Assembly (NCBI RefSeq): GCF_010667615.1
Contig: NZ_VYSG01000006.1
Location: 1-44,754 of the forward strand
Origin: Bifidobacterium choloepi
Lineage (GTDB): Bacteria; Actinomycetota; Actinomycetes; Actinomycetales; Bifidobacteriaceae
Length of the DNA stretch: 44,754 bases
Reading direction: 5' to 3'
The number at the start of each line of letters is the position of its first letter. Positions within the stretch are counted from its first letter, which is position 1. The position numbers were made by a program, and so were the translations under genes. Of the stretch, positions 18,401 through 26,657 are shown one piece after another. The notes under the pieces are model-generated. The model saw nothing but the letters and a program-made list of their open reading frames with translations. It ran no database searches and was not told the origin of the DNA.

Positions 18401-19887
18401 CCGATCGTGTTGAACGGGAAGAATTCGCCGGTCACGCTCGACTTGCAACTCGCCGGCTCGTTGTAGACAGTGAACGAATTGGTTTCTTCGTCGAAGGACG
18501 CGAAGCCATCCTTGCTGTTGTATTCGAAGTAGCCCTCGTCGTTGATGCTGAGCAGCCCCTGCACGTCGGTGAACACGAGCTTGCCGTCCTGCTGCTCGCT
18601 TTCCGGCGTCGTCGCCAGCGAATTGCCGGCGGCGTCGGTTGCCGGATTGAACAGGTAGTCCAGCGATTCCTGCGTATCCAGCTTGTCACTGTCCGGGAAC
18701 ACGCCAAAGTTGCCAATGTCGCCGCCGGACAGGCGCGGATAGCTTTCGCCGGCCGTAATCGAGTTGGCCAGGATGCCGTAGCGGGGGCCGTTGCCCGATT
18801 CGGTCCACTTGTTGTAGTCACCATAGGACCAGCCGGAATCCGTGAGCGTGTCGTTGCCGCTGTGGAACTTCAACGCATGCTGGTAGTTGATGCCCCGGTT
18901 GATGCCATACCAGTTGCTGTTCGTCGTGCCATCGGGATCCGAGCGATTCTCGCCAGTCCAGTAGTCGAACAGGTTGATGACGACGCTGGCCGGATTGACA
19001 GTGCTGGTGTTGATGGTCGGTTCGACGTACAGGCGCAGCTTGCTGCCGCCACCGGTTTCGTTCCAGCCAGCCCATAGCGACATGCTATCCACGTCGCCGC
19101 TGTATGTATTGATGTAGTACGAACCATACTGCAGGTAGAAGGTGTTGTCGTCGTTGATCGTGACCGTCACCTTCGTCGCCTGGGCCTTGTTCGTCACGAG
19201 TGTCAGGTTCTTGGCATTGCCGTTGAAGTACTCTTCGCCCGAACGGGTCTTCAAATAGTAAACGTTGTCACCGTCGCCGGTCTTCTCGAACTGCCAGTAG
19301 GCGGAGCTCGCGTCCATCGTGCCGGGCTGGTCGGTGTCGAATCCCTGTGCCGATCCGGTCTTGGTGATGTCCGTCATCACGTTCTTGCCGGCGCTGCCGG
19401 CAATGATGACGTCGTCGTAGTCAGCCAGCGTCTCCGCCGAGTAGGTCCGGACATAGGTGTTGACCGACGACTCCTCATCCGCGAGGGCTTCAATTCCCTC
19501 GTCGTCGGATTCGTCCTCGTCATGCGCGTCGGCGTCGGCATCACCGGTAGCTTCGTCGGCGTCGGGAGTGGCGGCGGCATCCGTCGTCTCCAGGTCGTCG
19601 GAGTCCGCCTCACCCCCTCCTGAAACGGCGGTGGAGCCGTCGCCGGCATCCTCCGCCACATCTTGATCGGCAACGGCCGAATCGGAAGGATCGTTCAGAT
19701 TGGAGGATTCTTCCGTCGCGGACGAATCGTCCTCGCTGACGACGGCCGACGAGCCGTCCGACGGCGCGGCCGTTTCGTCGGCTACCGCCGGCGTGACCGC
19801 CGTCGCCAGCACGAGTGCAATGATGGCGAGCACCGACAGCGTCGTCGCCGTCAGTTCGCCCACGAGATGAAAATTCCTGCGGCGCAT
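15430..19887 (-). CDS. LPSTG-anchored surface adhesin with fibro-slime and SpaA-like domains
   Basis: A 1,485-residue wall-anchored protein. It has an N-terminal signal segment (residues about 1-36), an acidic Ala/Asp/Ser-rich stretch to about 170, a ricin/lectin-like beta region, then a fibro-slime/PA14-like domain marked by FTGDDDVWIYIDDVLVADLGG. SpaA/Cna-like segments follow, for example MKIDQYGEALAGAVFATY, typical of prealbumin-like pilin domains. The C-terminus has the sortase signal LPSTG (about residue 1451), a membrane helix and a basic tail. No sortase or companion pilin gene is adjacent, so it looks like a stand-alone adhesin. ATG 19887 is preceded by GGGGGAG. Likely role: attachment to host or surface; ligand unknown. 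Confidence 0.85.
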   Translation of the reverse strand: MRRRNFHLVGELTATTLSVLAIIALVLATAVTPAVADETAAPSDGSSAVVSEDDSSATEESSNLNDPSDSAVADQDVAEDAGDGSTAVSGGGEADSDDLETTDAAATPDADEATGDADADAHDEDESDDEGIEALADEESSVNTYVRTYSAETLADYDDVIIAGSAGKNVMTDITKTGSAQGFDTDQPGTMDASSAYWQFEKTGDGDNVYYLKTRSGEEYFNGNAKNLTLVTNKAQATKVTVTINDDNTFYLQYGSYYINTYSGDVDSMSLWAGWNETGGGSKLRLYVEPTINTSTVNPASVVINLFDYWTGENRSDPDGTTNSNWYGINRGINYQHALKFHSGNDTLTDSGWSYGDYNKWTESGNGPRYGILANSITAGESYPRLSGGDIGNFGVFPDSDKLDTQESLDYLFNPATDAAGNSLATTPESEQQDGKLVFTDVQGLLSINDEGYFEYNSKDGFASFDEETNSFTVYNEPASCKSSVTGEFFPFNTIGEVDDRQGCYADVLNHYFGLNIVTRFIQKDGGYADINSKQETTFEFTGDDDVWIYIDDVLVADLGGIHDPVGVKINFVDGSVSITRNNGTVVDKTTTIRAQFAAAGLEKEREWSTTAPDTFADNTTHTLKFYYLERGNSDSNMWFKSNLTEIPTTSLMKIDQYGEALAGAVFATYQTNGEWDSTTNSYQYLLADGSGYAGWPTEDVTVITDLTASDAGYVYRGKDLLFKPTYTGVTDYSGQMIFDDPYGSPYSVAELKTMLGEQFILREILVPEGYHAVSNEALLRFDGDLLQSVSPYSTGVWASPNALVTATNTLYLVDQTTGATGGTVNYYSPGDMTTNGTLFAVVLKRNGADFSLDKMADWDRIYGNDEVGYSKTEDRGLAGAIEAARQQEANGYGNSVFTYSASGMQVFVEGLPGYASQYYAYVEQTYFEGSAAKVQAVLDDPESDPKGYALLEDIQYFIAFYYTSEDSLATADENNTHRVRSHKGIVDGYDGFSMQWSATIEVPNVENRLIFRDETYYEEPVKTDGQDDSATYDGSGFALYSVDEVLNEDTDENGYDISQIYYIADDETTIVLEDPVEPNPTVAKGVAWVIAPEDDPENNVKSGDRISAYGSYEINQLTDRDAYPNAGQIAVTIGGENYTISPAKNAKGDSQVKPTLDENNPDNYVGEDGTNYFRRLLQGRYVLRQTTAPVVCTADASATGGEKCVQYEINPEATLVEVHSTAIYANAGGDRNGVIVGNGAGYVVKSLDVFASMGIIDESLSWIASLLRVNYSKTFAGFEDDIKSGELGHYGMYSFEVDDGQRGEPGISNAQTDDVTKAMITYLEYDPASGDSIFDYKPNDDQDARVSDDGTVILSQAGEKMMRLYTDEGWGSLVLYQDYIYGYAQSSRDGSTNYTKLVTIADEAAAVADETGSDSSGSAASSITPLDLTSLFSNSTFVVYYNTPVPYYELPSTGGAGVAGWLVWFVTAFGLLLVGSSLTLMRRI

Positions 19888-19989
19888 GGTTCTCCCCCGT
19901 TATCTCTACTTCCCTGGTTCGATCGGCCCGAATCCCCATCGTCTCGCCGATAAACCGTGCGTCTGCCTGTCAATGCAGTTTTATTCTTC

Positions 19990-20019
19990 AGTGTAGGATA
20001 ACCAGACAATCCCGCTCAA
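19990..20019 (-). promoter_or_regulatory. candidate promoter of the adhesin gene
   Basis: On the minus strand TTGAGC and TACACT are separated by 18 bases, about 100 bases before the adhesin start codon. The surrounding bases are AT-richer than the rest of the region. The remaining 19888-20225 gap holds this promoter, a CTCCCTC palindromic block and a GTCAC-type palindrome. Confidence 0.4.
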
Positions 20020-20084
20020 TTGCCCCATTGTTTCTCTACCACTCCTTGACAAGACCCGTCAGGTTCGGCTTGCCTGACGGCTCG

Positions 20085-20146
20085 CCAACTCCCACCGCTT
20101 CGCGGCTTCGCCGCTCAGCGACTCCCTCTGAAGAGGGAGTCTGTCC
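20085..20146. repeat. CTCCCTC palindromic block, copy 4
   Basis: CAACTCCCACC...GACTCCCTCTGAAGAGGGAGTC with a central CTTCGCGGCTTCGCCGC hairpin. Same family as 5033, 8258 and 35298. Confidence 0.65.
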
Positions 20147-20155
20147 CCCGCTTTC

Positions 20156-20199
20156 CGGATGTCATGACCCGGACTGGCGGCCCGGGTTGGTGACACCCG
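20156..20199. repeat. GTCAC-type palindromic repeat, copy 4 (imperfect)
   Basis: CGGATGTCATGACCCGG pairs imperfectly with CCCGGGTTGGTGACACCCG across a short loop. It sits just upstream of the PHP gene. Confidence 0.65.
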
Positions 20200-20225
20200 A
20201 AACAAAACAGGACGAATCGTCTACG

Positions 20226-21119
20226 ATGGAAACCATGAGCGACTATACGATTCCCGAGGTGCCGCCGACGGTCGGCTGGGACCTCCATTGCCATACGGCG
20301 TTTTCCGACGGCACCGAGAGTCCGGCGACGCTGGTGGAGGACGCGAAGGAACTCGGGCTGCACGGCGTCGCCATCACCGACCATGACACGACGGCCGGAT
20401 GGCCGGCGGCGCAGGAGGCCGCTTCCCGACTCGACTATCCGCTCGTCCGCGGCACCGAAATCACCGCCGTCGACGACCACGTCTCCGTCCACATGCTCGC
20501 CTACCAGTACAACCCGAAGAGCCGGCATATCTGCGAACTGTTCGCGAAGACGCGGCAGTCGCGGCTCGAACGCACGAAGAAGATGGTCGAGAAGATGTCG
20601 AAGGACTATCCGATCACGTGGGACGACGTGCTCGCGCAGGTGCGCGAGGGCGAGCAGACGACGATCGGGCGCCCGCACATCGCCGACGCGCTCGTCACCG
20701 CCGGCGTCTATCCGACGCGCTCGGACGCGTTCGCCGGCATCGTCGCCACGAGCAGCCCCTACTACATCCCGACGCCGTCACCGACGGCCGCCGAGGTCGT
20801 CGCGGCTGTCGGCGAGGCCGGCGGCGTCTCGGTCATTGCCCACGTCGCCGACCCGGGCCGCAACGTGCATGTCCTGAGCGACGACCAGATTGCGCGACTC
20901 GTCGACGCCGGCCTCGACGGACTCGAGGTGTGGCACCGCGGCAACCCGGTCGCCGCGCGCCCGCGGCTGCTCGCGCTGGCGAGGAAGTACCACCTGCTCG
21001 TCACCGGCGGCTCCGACTGGCACGGCGCCGGCAAGCCGAACCGTCTCGGCGAATTCCTGACCGACGACGCCACCGTCGCCGAAATCGTCTCTCGCGGCGC
21101 CATTCCGCTGTGGGTGTGA
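20226..21119 (+). CDS. PHP-domain metal-dependent phosphoesterase
   Basis: A 297-residue PHP-family hydrolase, related to enzymes that cleave nucleoside 3',5'-bisphosphates or short RNA and DNA ends. Metal-binding motifs are in order: DLHCHTAFSDG near residue 19, TDHD near 50, an Arg/His pair in IGRPHIADAL, VIAHVADPGR, and GGSDWHG near the C-terminus. Two in-frame ATGs, 20226 and 20235, are possible; neither has a strong ribosome site. A GAATCGT-type site lies immediately upstream. It is a single gene followed by a palindromic block and the convergent DUF3107 gene. Confidence 0.85.
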   Translation: METMSDYTIPEVPPTVGWDLHCHTAFSDGTESPATLVEDAKELGLHGVAITDHDTTAGWPAAQEAASRLDYPLVRGTEITAVDDHVSVHMLAYQYNPKSRHICELFAKTRQSRLERTKKMVEKMSKDYPITWDDVLAQVREGEQTTIGRPHIADALVTAGVYPTRSDAFAGIVATSSPYYIPTPSPTAAEVVAAVGEAGGVSVIAHVADPGRNVHVLSDDQIARLVDAGLDGLEVWHRGNPVAARPRLLALARKYHLLVTGGSDWHGAGKPNRLGEFLTDDATVAEIVSRGAIPLWV

Positions 21120-21157
21120 ATAGGTAACCGTGGAGGAGAGCCCCCCACAATATGCAA

Positions 21158-21245
21158 AAATCCCCTGGAAGGGGATCGATGAGCGCGATAGCGCGAATCG
21201 AGGGGTCGACTTGCTTCGTTCGCCGATCCCCCTCCAGGGGATTCG
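21158..21245. repeat. nested palindrome between PHP and DUF3107 genes
   Basis: AATCCCCTGGAAGGGGATCGA at the left and GATCCCCCTCCAGGGGATT at the right pair, enclosing GCGCGATAGCGCG. Likely a two-way terminator for the convergent genes; related to the CTCCCTC mosaic. Confidence 0.7.
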
Positions 21246-21256
21246 AAGTAGAAGAC

Positions 21257-21484
21257 TTACTCCAGGTTGTTGAAGCCGACGGCGTGGCGGGTTTCGCTGC
21301 CGACGATCGCGTAGGCGAGCGCGCTGGCCGGAACGATGAAGTTGCGGCCCTTGTTGTCGGTCAGCTCGATCGGCTCGCCGCTCGCGAGCGCGCGCTCGAT
21401 CGTCTCGGAGACTTCCTGCGCCGTCGCGTCCGTCGCGAACGTCACGGCGCGCGCCACGTTCTGGATGCCCAGTTCGATGTCCAT
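21257..21484 (-). CDS. DUF3107 family protein
   Basis: A 75-residue protein of the small actinobacterial DUF3107 family, function unknown. It shows the family pattern: MDIELGIQNVARAV, a helix with TAQEVSETIERAL, then LTDNKGRNFIVPASALAYAIVG. Start ATG 21484 is preceded by GGAAAGG at good spacing. The upstream gene on the same strand encodes a kinase-fold protein, 86 bases away. Confidence 0.9.
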   Translation of the reverse strand: MDIELGIQNVARAVTFATDATAQEVSETIERALASGEPIELTDNKGRNFIVPASALAYAIVGSETRHAVGFNNLE

Positions 21485-21570
21485 GTCTGTCAACCTTTCC
21501 TTCGTGGCGACTGTCGGTCGCCGTCGTGAATGATTCGTGTTGTAGTCGGTTCTACCAGACCAGTCCCGTG

Positions 21571-23982
21571 TCAGCGGTCGGCGTGACCGTCGCCGGCCTG
21601 GTCGCCGTCGTGGTTGCCGTCGCGGTCGCCGTCGATCAGGCCGCGGGCGTCGCGCATCGCGCGTTCCTCGCGCTCGAGCAGCGGAATCAGGACGGTCTCG
21701 GGGCCGGGGGCCTCGTTGTGCGCACGCACGTGCGAGTCGCCGGTCATGTCGGTCTCTCCGGTGACGTCGGTCTCGCCGGTCAGGTCTGTTTCGCCAGTCA
21801 GGTCTGTTTCGCCGGTCAGATCGGTTTCGCCGGTCTCGTCGGCGAAATCGTCGTCGGACATCCACGCGGCAGCCTCGGTCCGCGACACGTCGACATATCC
21901 GGTGTGCTCGCTCAGGTCGGAGATGACGTGCGGCAGCGCCGAGCTTGCCGTCATGTCGGAAGCGCCTTCGCCGTTGCCGTCGGCGGTTTCGGCTGTGCTC
22001 TCGTCGGCGGTCCGGTCAGTGCGCTCGGTCGCGGTTTCGCCCGTGGCTTCGTCGTCGCGATCGTGCCGACGCGCGGCGGCGAGCACGCCGGAGTACGTGA
22101 GCATGCCACCAAGCTCGAAATCGCCCGAATCGTCGACGGCTTCGCCTGCCTGCGACGATTCGCCCGTCTCGTCGGCATCTGCCTCTTCGACGATTTCTCC
22201 GGACGATTCGTCCGTCGCTGACCCGGCCCCGGCGACATCCGCATCCCCGGCTGCCACGTAGGTTTCCTCGACGGCGACGATGGTCGCCTCGCCGGTGCCG
22301 TCCATGGTGCCATCGGCGACGTCTTCGACGATGTCCCCCTCACGATTGTCGGCCGCGGCACCGTTGGCCGCGCCTCCGACGACGAGGTGCAGTCCCGCGT
22401 CGGCGTGCTCGCCGGTGGCGGCGATGTCGGTCTCGCCGGTCAGGTCGGCGACGGCGGCCGCGATCGATTCGCCGGTCTCGTCGGCGAGGAGCTCGACTTC
22501 GGTGCGCTCGACCTCGACCTGCACGGCGCGGCGCGAGAACGATCCGGTCGGCGGAACCGCGAGCAGCGCGTCGGCCGTCGCGTCGACCGAGGCGCCGTTG
22601 ACGTTGAGCGGACGGACTTCCGGGCCGGTCCACGACATCGACGCGAGCGCGGCGGCGCGGCTGACGGCCGGCTCGACGATCGTCGGCGCGTCGGCCGACA
22701 CATCGTAACCGTCGCCGGCGTTGCCGGTGCCGTCGTCGCGAATATCGTCGCCGCGGCGGCGCGACGATTCGAACGTGGCGTCGCTCGTGTGGTCAATTTC
22801 CACATCCTGACGCGAGGCCGGCGCGGGGCGCACCGGTCCGCGGCGATCGGCTCCGGAGTCGGGCGCCGCCGTGGCGGACGAATCGTTCCCCCTCGAGGCG
22901 GACGCTGCCGTGGCGTCGTCGGCCGGGCCGACGCCGTCGCGCAGCAGCGTGTTGACGGTGACGGTGCTCGGGTTGCCCGCTGAGCGGGCGCGCACGCCGG
23001 GACCGCCATGGCCGCTGGCCTCGTTACGGTGCCGCGTGACGTTGATCTCGTGGGCGAGCTTGTCGACCATCGCCTTGAACTGCATGATTTTCGCGTTGTC
23101 GCCGCGGTTGAGCGCCTGGACGAAGTCGCCGACCTGCTCCATCTGCACCCACAGGTTGGCGCGCAGCATGATCAGGTCGTCAAGCCGGTTGCCGAGGATC
23201 CGCCCGTATGCGGCGAGGACGGCGTTGCGGTGCGTCTCGTCGAGCTTCGAGAAGATCCACGCGAGGTCGCGTGCCGGGTCGTTGAGCTGCGTTTCCTGCC
23301 AGTTCGTGACCGTCGTGATCGTCGAGCCGGAGAAGATGAAGTCGCCGTCCGAGAAGCCGCCGTGCACCGGACAGGTGGTAAATGACCACAAGCCGTCCGT
23401 CTCGAGGATCGACGACCAGCTGTCGGTGATTTCCGACGGCACGTGACCGGCCGACTGCAGCCGGCGGATCCATGCCGTGAGCTGCGCGAGAATCTGGCCG
23501 GTCGTGTAGCGCGGATAGCCGGCGTCGACGATGAAGTTCGGCCGCATGCGATGGATCGTGCCGATCGCCGTGCCGACGGCGGCGCAGTCGTCGAGCGTGA
23601 GCAGGTCGAGCGAGCGCGAGACGCCTTCGGGATGGATCGTCATCAGGATGCTGGAATCGCCGTCGATGGCTTCGTCGTCATCGTCGGCCTTGAACGCGAC
23701 GGCATGGTCGACGCCGAAGCCGAGCCCCGCGAACTCGTTCGACTTCGCGATCGCCTTCGCCGACTTCCAGCGGCCACGCAGCCGCTTCTTGCCGGACTTG
23801 CGGTCGGCGACGTACACGTTGTACAGCGTGCCGCGCACGTCCTGCACGACGGCCTGCTGGATGCCGTGCTCGCGGTCGGTGTCGTTGTCCTGCTCGCTGT
23901 CGCGCACGCCCGCGACGCCGATGGTCGGGAGGGCCGCCGAGGCCATCGCCGCCATCATAAGGTTGCTTCGTCGTTCACTCAC
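21571..23982 (-). CDS. APH-like kinase-fold protein, catalytically degenerate, with repeat tail
   Basis: An 803-residue protein. The first 320 residues resemble aminoglycoside/choline-type phosphotransferases. The catalytic loop, normally HGDxxxxN, reads VHGGFSDGDF (His about 207), and the metal-binding Asp region, normally IDWE, reads VTNWQETQLNDPARDLAW. Both catalytic Asp residues are therefore replaced (Gly and Asn), so it is probably a pseudokinase. The rest is an acidic Thr/Gly/Glu-rich low-complexity tail with many TGE triplets and a tandem TGETDL tract. I chose GTG 23982, preceded by GGAAGG, although the spacing is tight; ATG 23958 is the alternative. The frame upstream is a dispersed palindrome. 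Confidence 0.7.
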   Translation of the reverse strand: MSERRSNLMMAAMASAALPTIGVAGVRDSEQDNDTDREHGIQQAVVQDVRGTLYNVYVADRKSGKKRLRGRWKSAKAIAKSNEFAGLGFGVDHAVAFKADDDDEAIDGDSSILMTIHPEGVSRSLDLLTLDDCAAVGTAIGTIHRMRPNFIVDAGYPRYTTGQILAQLTAWIRRLQSAGHVPSEITDSWSSILETDGLWSFTTCPVHGGFSDGDFIFSGSTITTVTNWQETQLNDPARDLAWIFSKLDETHRNAVLAAYGRILGNRLDDLIMLRANLWVQMEQVGDFVQALNRGDNAKIMQFKAMVDKLAHEINVTRHRNEASGHGGPGVRARSAGNPSTVTVNTLLRDGVGPADDATAASASRGNDSSATAAPDSGADRRGPVRPAPASRQDVEIDHTSDATFESSRRRGDDIRDDGTGNAGDGYDVSADAPTIVEPAVSRAAALASMSWTGPEVRPLNVNGASVDATADALLAVPPTGSFSRRAVQVEVERTEVELLADETGESIAAAVADLTGETDIAATGEHADAGLHLVVGGAANGAAADNREGDIVEDVADGTMDGTGEATIVAVEETYVAAGDADVAGAGSATDESSGEIVEEADADETGESSQAGEAVDDSGDFELGGMLTYSGVLAAARRHDRDDEATGETATERTDRTADESTAETADGNGEGASDMTASSALPHVISDLSEHTGYVDVSRTEAAAWMSDDDFADETGETDLTGETDLTGETDLTGETDVTGETDMTGDSHVRAHNEAPGPETVLIPLLEREERAMRDARGLIDGDRDGNHDGDQAGDGHADR
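21739..21850. repeat. 18-bp tandem repeat coding for TGETDL
   Basis: About six 18-base units of the type GTCAGGTCTGTTTCGCCG run head to tail inside the kinase-fold gene, encoding TGETDL repeats on the minus strand. Neighbouring units differ by only one to three bases, so copy number could vary between strains. Confidence 0.85.
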
Positions 23983-24037
23983 GCCTTCCAATGTAGTACA
24001 ACTCGTGCGCAAGACGTGCCTCTGCACGGTTCTTTTG

Positions 24038-24076
24038 ATGTCGCGGACCCGGGCTGCCGGCTCGGGTTTGCGACAC
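24038..24076. repeat. GTCAC-type palindromic repeat, copy 5
   Basis: GATGTCGCGGACCCGGGC pairs with GGCTCGGGTTTGCGACA with a few mismatches. It lies between the helicase stop and the kinase-fold gene. Confidence 0.7.
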
Positions 24077-24088
24077 GGCAGGAACAAG

Positions 24089-25810
24089 CTACCGCAAGAA
24101 CCGGCTCGGGTGACGCAGGGCGCCGCGACCGGATTGCTTGCGACGAGCGTAGCTGACGTGCAGCTTGTCCTCGGCGCGCGTGACGCCGACGTACATGAGC
24201 CGCCGCTCTTCCTCGAGCGCGTCGCTGTCCTCCGGCGGCGAACCGTACGGCAGCAGCCCCTCGGAGGCGCCGACGAGGAACACCTGCCTGAACTCGAGGC
24301 CCTTCGACGCGTGGATCGTCGAGATTGTCACGCAGGTCACGTCGCGCATCCGCTGCACTTCGTCGGCGGCGGTCATCGGCGCCGGATCGGCGCCCACGCC
24401 GTTGTCCGGAGCGCCAGTCGGGTCGCTGCTCCCCCGCGCTTCGCCGCCAGCCGCTGTCGCACCCGCGCCGGCTTCCACCGCGCCCGCGTCGCCGTCGACA
24501 TTGTCGTACGGCTGCGGCTGCGCATCCGGCTGCGTGTGGATGTCCGGCTGCGCCTGGGCGTCCGGCTGCGCCCCGGCCGGCACGTCGGCGAGCGCCGATT
24601 CCTGCCAGCCGTTGTCCCGGCGCAGCTGATAGCGCAGGCCGACTTCCTCGAGCGCCTTCGCGAAGACGCGCTGCTGCGCATTGAGGCGGGTGAGCACGGC
24701 GCAGTCGGCGGCGCGGCCCTCACCGCGGTCGACGTAGGCGCGAATCTGCGCCGCGACGGCGCGCGCCTCGTCCTCGTCGCTCTCGTACATGAGCCGCGAG
24801 ACGCGCGGCGACCCGGTGCGTACCGCATGCAGCTTCAGGTACCGGTCACGAACGGGAGAATCGTTCAGGATGCCGTTGGCGCAGCGAATGATCGGCGGAT
24901 TCGAGCGGTAGTCGGCGTCCAGCCGCACGTCGGCCGTCAGCGGCTCGAACTCGGCGCCGAAGTTCGTCAGGTAGTGGCTGGTCGCGCCGGCGTAGCCGTA
25001 GATCGTCTGCGCCGGGTCGCCGACGACGCAGACGTTGCGGTTGTCGCCGAGCCACAGTCGCATCAGCCGGTGCTGCAGCGGCGAGACGTCCTGGTATTCG
25101 TCGACGGTCAGGAAGCCGATGTGCCGGCGAATTGTCGCGGCGGCCTCGGGAAACTGCTCGAGGACATGGCAGGCGACGAGCAGGATGTCGTGAAAGTCGA
25201 TTTCGGCGCGGCTCGTCTTCACCGTCTCGTAGGTCTCGTAGACGTCGACGAACTGTTCTGGCGTCAGCGCGCACGGCGGCTGCCGGTGCGTCGCCGAGCA
25301 GACGCGCGGGTAATCCTCCGGCGCGACGAGCTGGACCTTGCACCAGTTGATCTCGGCGTGGACGTCGCGCACCATCATCGGGTTGAGGTTGGCGATGTTC
25401 GTGATCCTCGTGATCGCCTGCGAGACGTTGCGCTCCTGATGCTCGCTGATGTGCGGAAACGGCCCGTCGACGATGTCTTCCCAGACGCCGGGCCGGTCGC
25501 CGTCGCCCACGAGCTGCCGCAGGGCGGCGGAATGGAACGTCGCCGCCGTCACGCCGTCGACGCCAAGCCGGTCGAGCCGGCTCTTCATTTCGCGGGCGGC
25601 CTTGACGGAGAACGTCACGGCGAGCACCTTGTTCGGGTTCCAGTCGCCGGACTCGACGGCGTACGCGATCCTGCGCGTAATCGTCCGCGTCTTGCCGGCA
25701 CCTGCGCCGGCGATGATCCGCACCGGCCCGTCGACCGCCGTCGCCGCCTCGCGCTGGGCATCGTCGAGGTCGGTCAGCAGGGCCTGGGCAGTCGAAATCA
25801 TGCCAATCAT
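24089..25810 (-). CDS. UvrD/PcrA-like ATP-dependent DNA helicase
   Basis: A superfamily 1A 3'-5' helicase of 573 residues. Motifs in order: a Q-motif region DLDDAQREAA, Walker A GAGAGKTRTITRR, Walker B DEYQDVSPLQ, VGDPAQTIYGYAGAT, DYRSNPPII, STIHASKGLEF, and VGVTRAEDKLHVSYAR. It resembles actinobacterial UvrD2 but ends soon after motif VI without an HRDC domain, so it is short. A Gln/Pro/Asp-rich repeat segment (AQPDAQAQPDIHTQPDAQPQP) interrupts the 2B region near residue 430. ATG 25810 or ATG 25801 are plausible starts; neither has a strong ribosome site. Role: DNA repair or replication support. Confidence 0.85.
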   Translation of the reverse strand: MIGMISTAQALLTDLDDAQREAATAVDGPVRIIAGAGAGKTRTITRRIAYAVESGDWNPNKVLAVTFSVKAAREMKSRLDRLGVDGVTAATFHSAALRQLVGDGDRPGVWEDIVDGPFPHISEHQERNVSQAITRITNIANLNPMMVRDVHAEINWCKVQLVAPEDYPRVCSATHRQPPCALTPEQFVDVYETYETVKTSRAEIDFHDILLVACHVLEQFPEAAATIRRHIGFLTVDEYQDVSPLQHRLMRLWLGDNRNVCVVGDPAQTIYGYAGATSHYLTNFGAEFEPLTADVRLDADYRSNPPIIRCANGILNDSPVRDRYLKLHAVRTGSPRVSRLMYESDEDEARAVAAQIRAYVDRGEGRAADCAVLTRLNAQQRVFAKALEEVGLRYQLRRDNGWQESALADVPAGAQPDAQAQPDIHTQPDAQPQPYDNVDGDAGAVEAGAGATAAGGEARGSSDPTGAPDNGVGADPAPMTAADEVQRMRDVTCVTISTIHASKGLEFRQVFLVGASEGLLPYGSPPEDSDALEEERRLMYVGVTRAEDKLHVSYARRKQSGRGALRHPSRFLR

Positions 25811-25973
25811 TGTGCACGATTCATCCGTCTGCTTCAAGTCCCCGTCTCCCTCCTCCTCACCTACTTAATCCCCTGGAAGGGAATTGGTACCTGCGCCCGC
25901 AAAGAAGACGGACGAATCGTTGCTAAGATCGGAACCACTGTGCGACGAAAGTCCGATGAACAATGGAGCGGCG

Positions 25974-26657
25974 ATGACCAGGACGCATGACGAACACAAC
26001 GATCCCGACGGACGCGGCGCCCGCGACGGCGGCCGGCCGATGCCGCGGGGCTGGCGGCACGGCTCGACGTGGCTGTATCTCGTCATGCTCGCGGCGAGCG
26101 GCGTGGCGCTGATCGTCTCGTTCATCCTGTCGGCCGACACGCTCAAGCTCGCCCGCAATCCCGACCAGCTGCTCGGCTGCGACGTCAACGGCATCATTTC
26201 CTGCTCCGACGTCGCGAAGTCGTGGCAGGCGGAAATCGTCCAGTTCGCCGGACTGAGCTACCCTAACGCGTTCTTCGGCATCGCCGCCGAGTCGGTGTTC
26301 GTGACGATCGCCGTCATCGGCCTCGCCCGCGTGAAGGTGCCGCGCTGGTTCGCGCTGTGCACGTGGCTTGGCTCGCTCGCCGCGTTCTGCTATGCCTACT
26401 GGCTGACGAGCCAGTCGCTGTTCGTCATCCAGGCGCTGTGCCCGTGGTGCATGCTGCTGATGGCGTCGACGACGATCCAGTTCATGGCCGTCAGTCACGC
26501 GACCGTCACCGTCCAGCGCCTGCCGGGTCGACGCAGCCCGTTCTACACCTATTACCGGCTCAACTACGACCTGATGGCCGACATCCTGTGGATTGTCGTC
26601 GTCATCGCCATCATCCTGGTCAAGGACGGCGACCAGATCTTCGCCGGCCTGTTCTAG
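25974..26657 (+). CDS. vitamin K epoxide reductase family membrane protein
   Basis: A 227-residue membrane protein of the VKOR family, which uses a quinone to re-oxidise disulfide-forming partners outside the cell. Four or five membrane helices are visible. The quinone-proximal CxxC is CPWC in the segment IQALCPWCMLL, and the loop Cys pair lies in GCDVNGIISCSDV. The family Ser/Thr region (FAGLSYPNAFFGI) is present. Start ATG 25974 has GGAG at good spacing; ATG 25956 is an alternative. No DsbA-like partner is adjacent. Its TAG shares bases with the dapF stop (CTAG). Confidence 0.9.
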   Translation: MTRTHDEHNDPDGRGARDGGRPMPRGWRHGSTWLYLVMLAASGVALIVSFILSADTLKLARNPDQLLGCDVNGIISCSDVAKSWQAEIVQFAGLSYPNAFFGIAAESVFVTIAVIGLARVKVPRWFALCTWLGSLAAFCYAYWLTSQSLFVIQALCPWCMLLMASTTIQFMAVSHATVTVQRLPGRRSPFYTYYRLNYDLMADILWIVVVIAIILVKDGDQIFAGLF

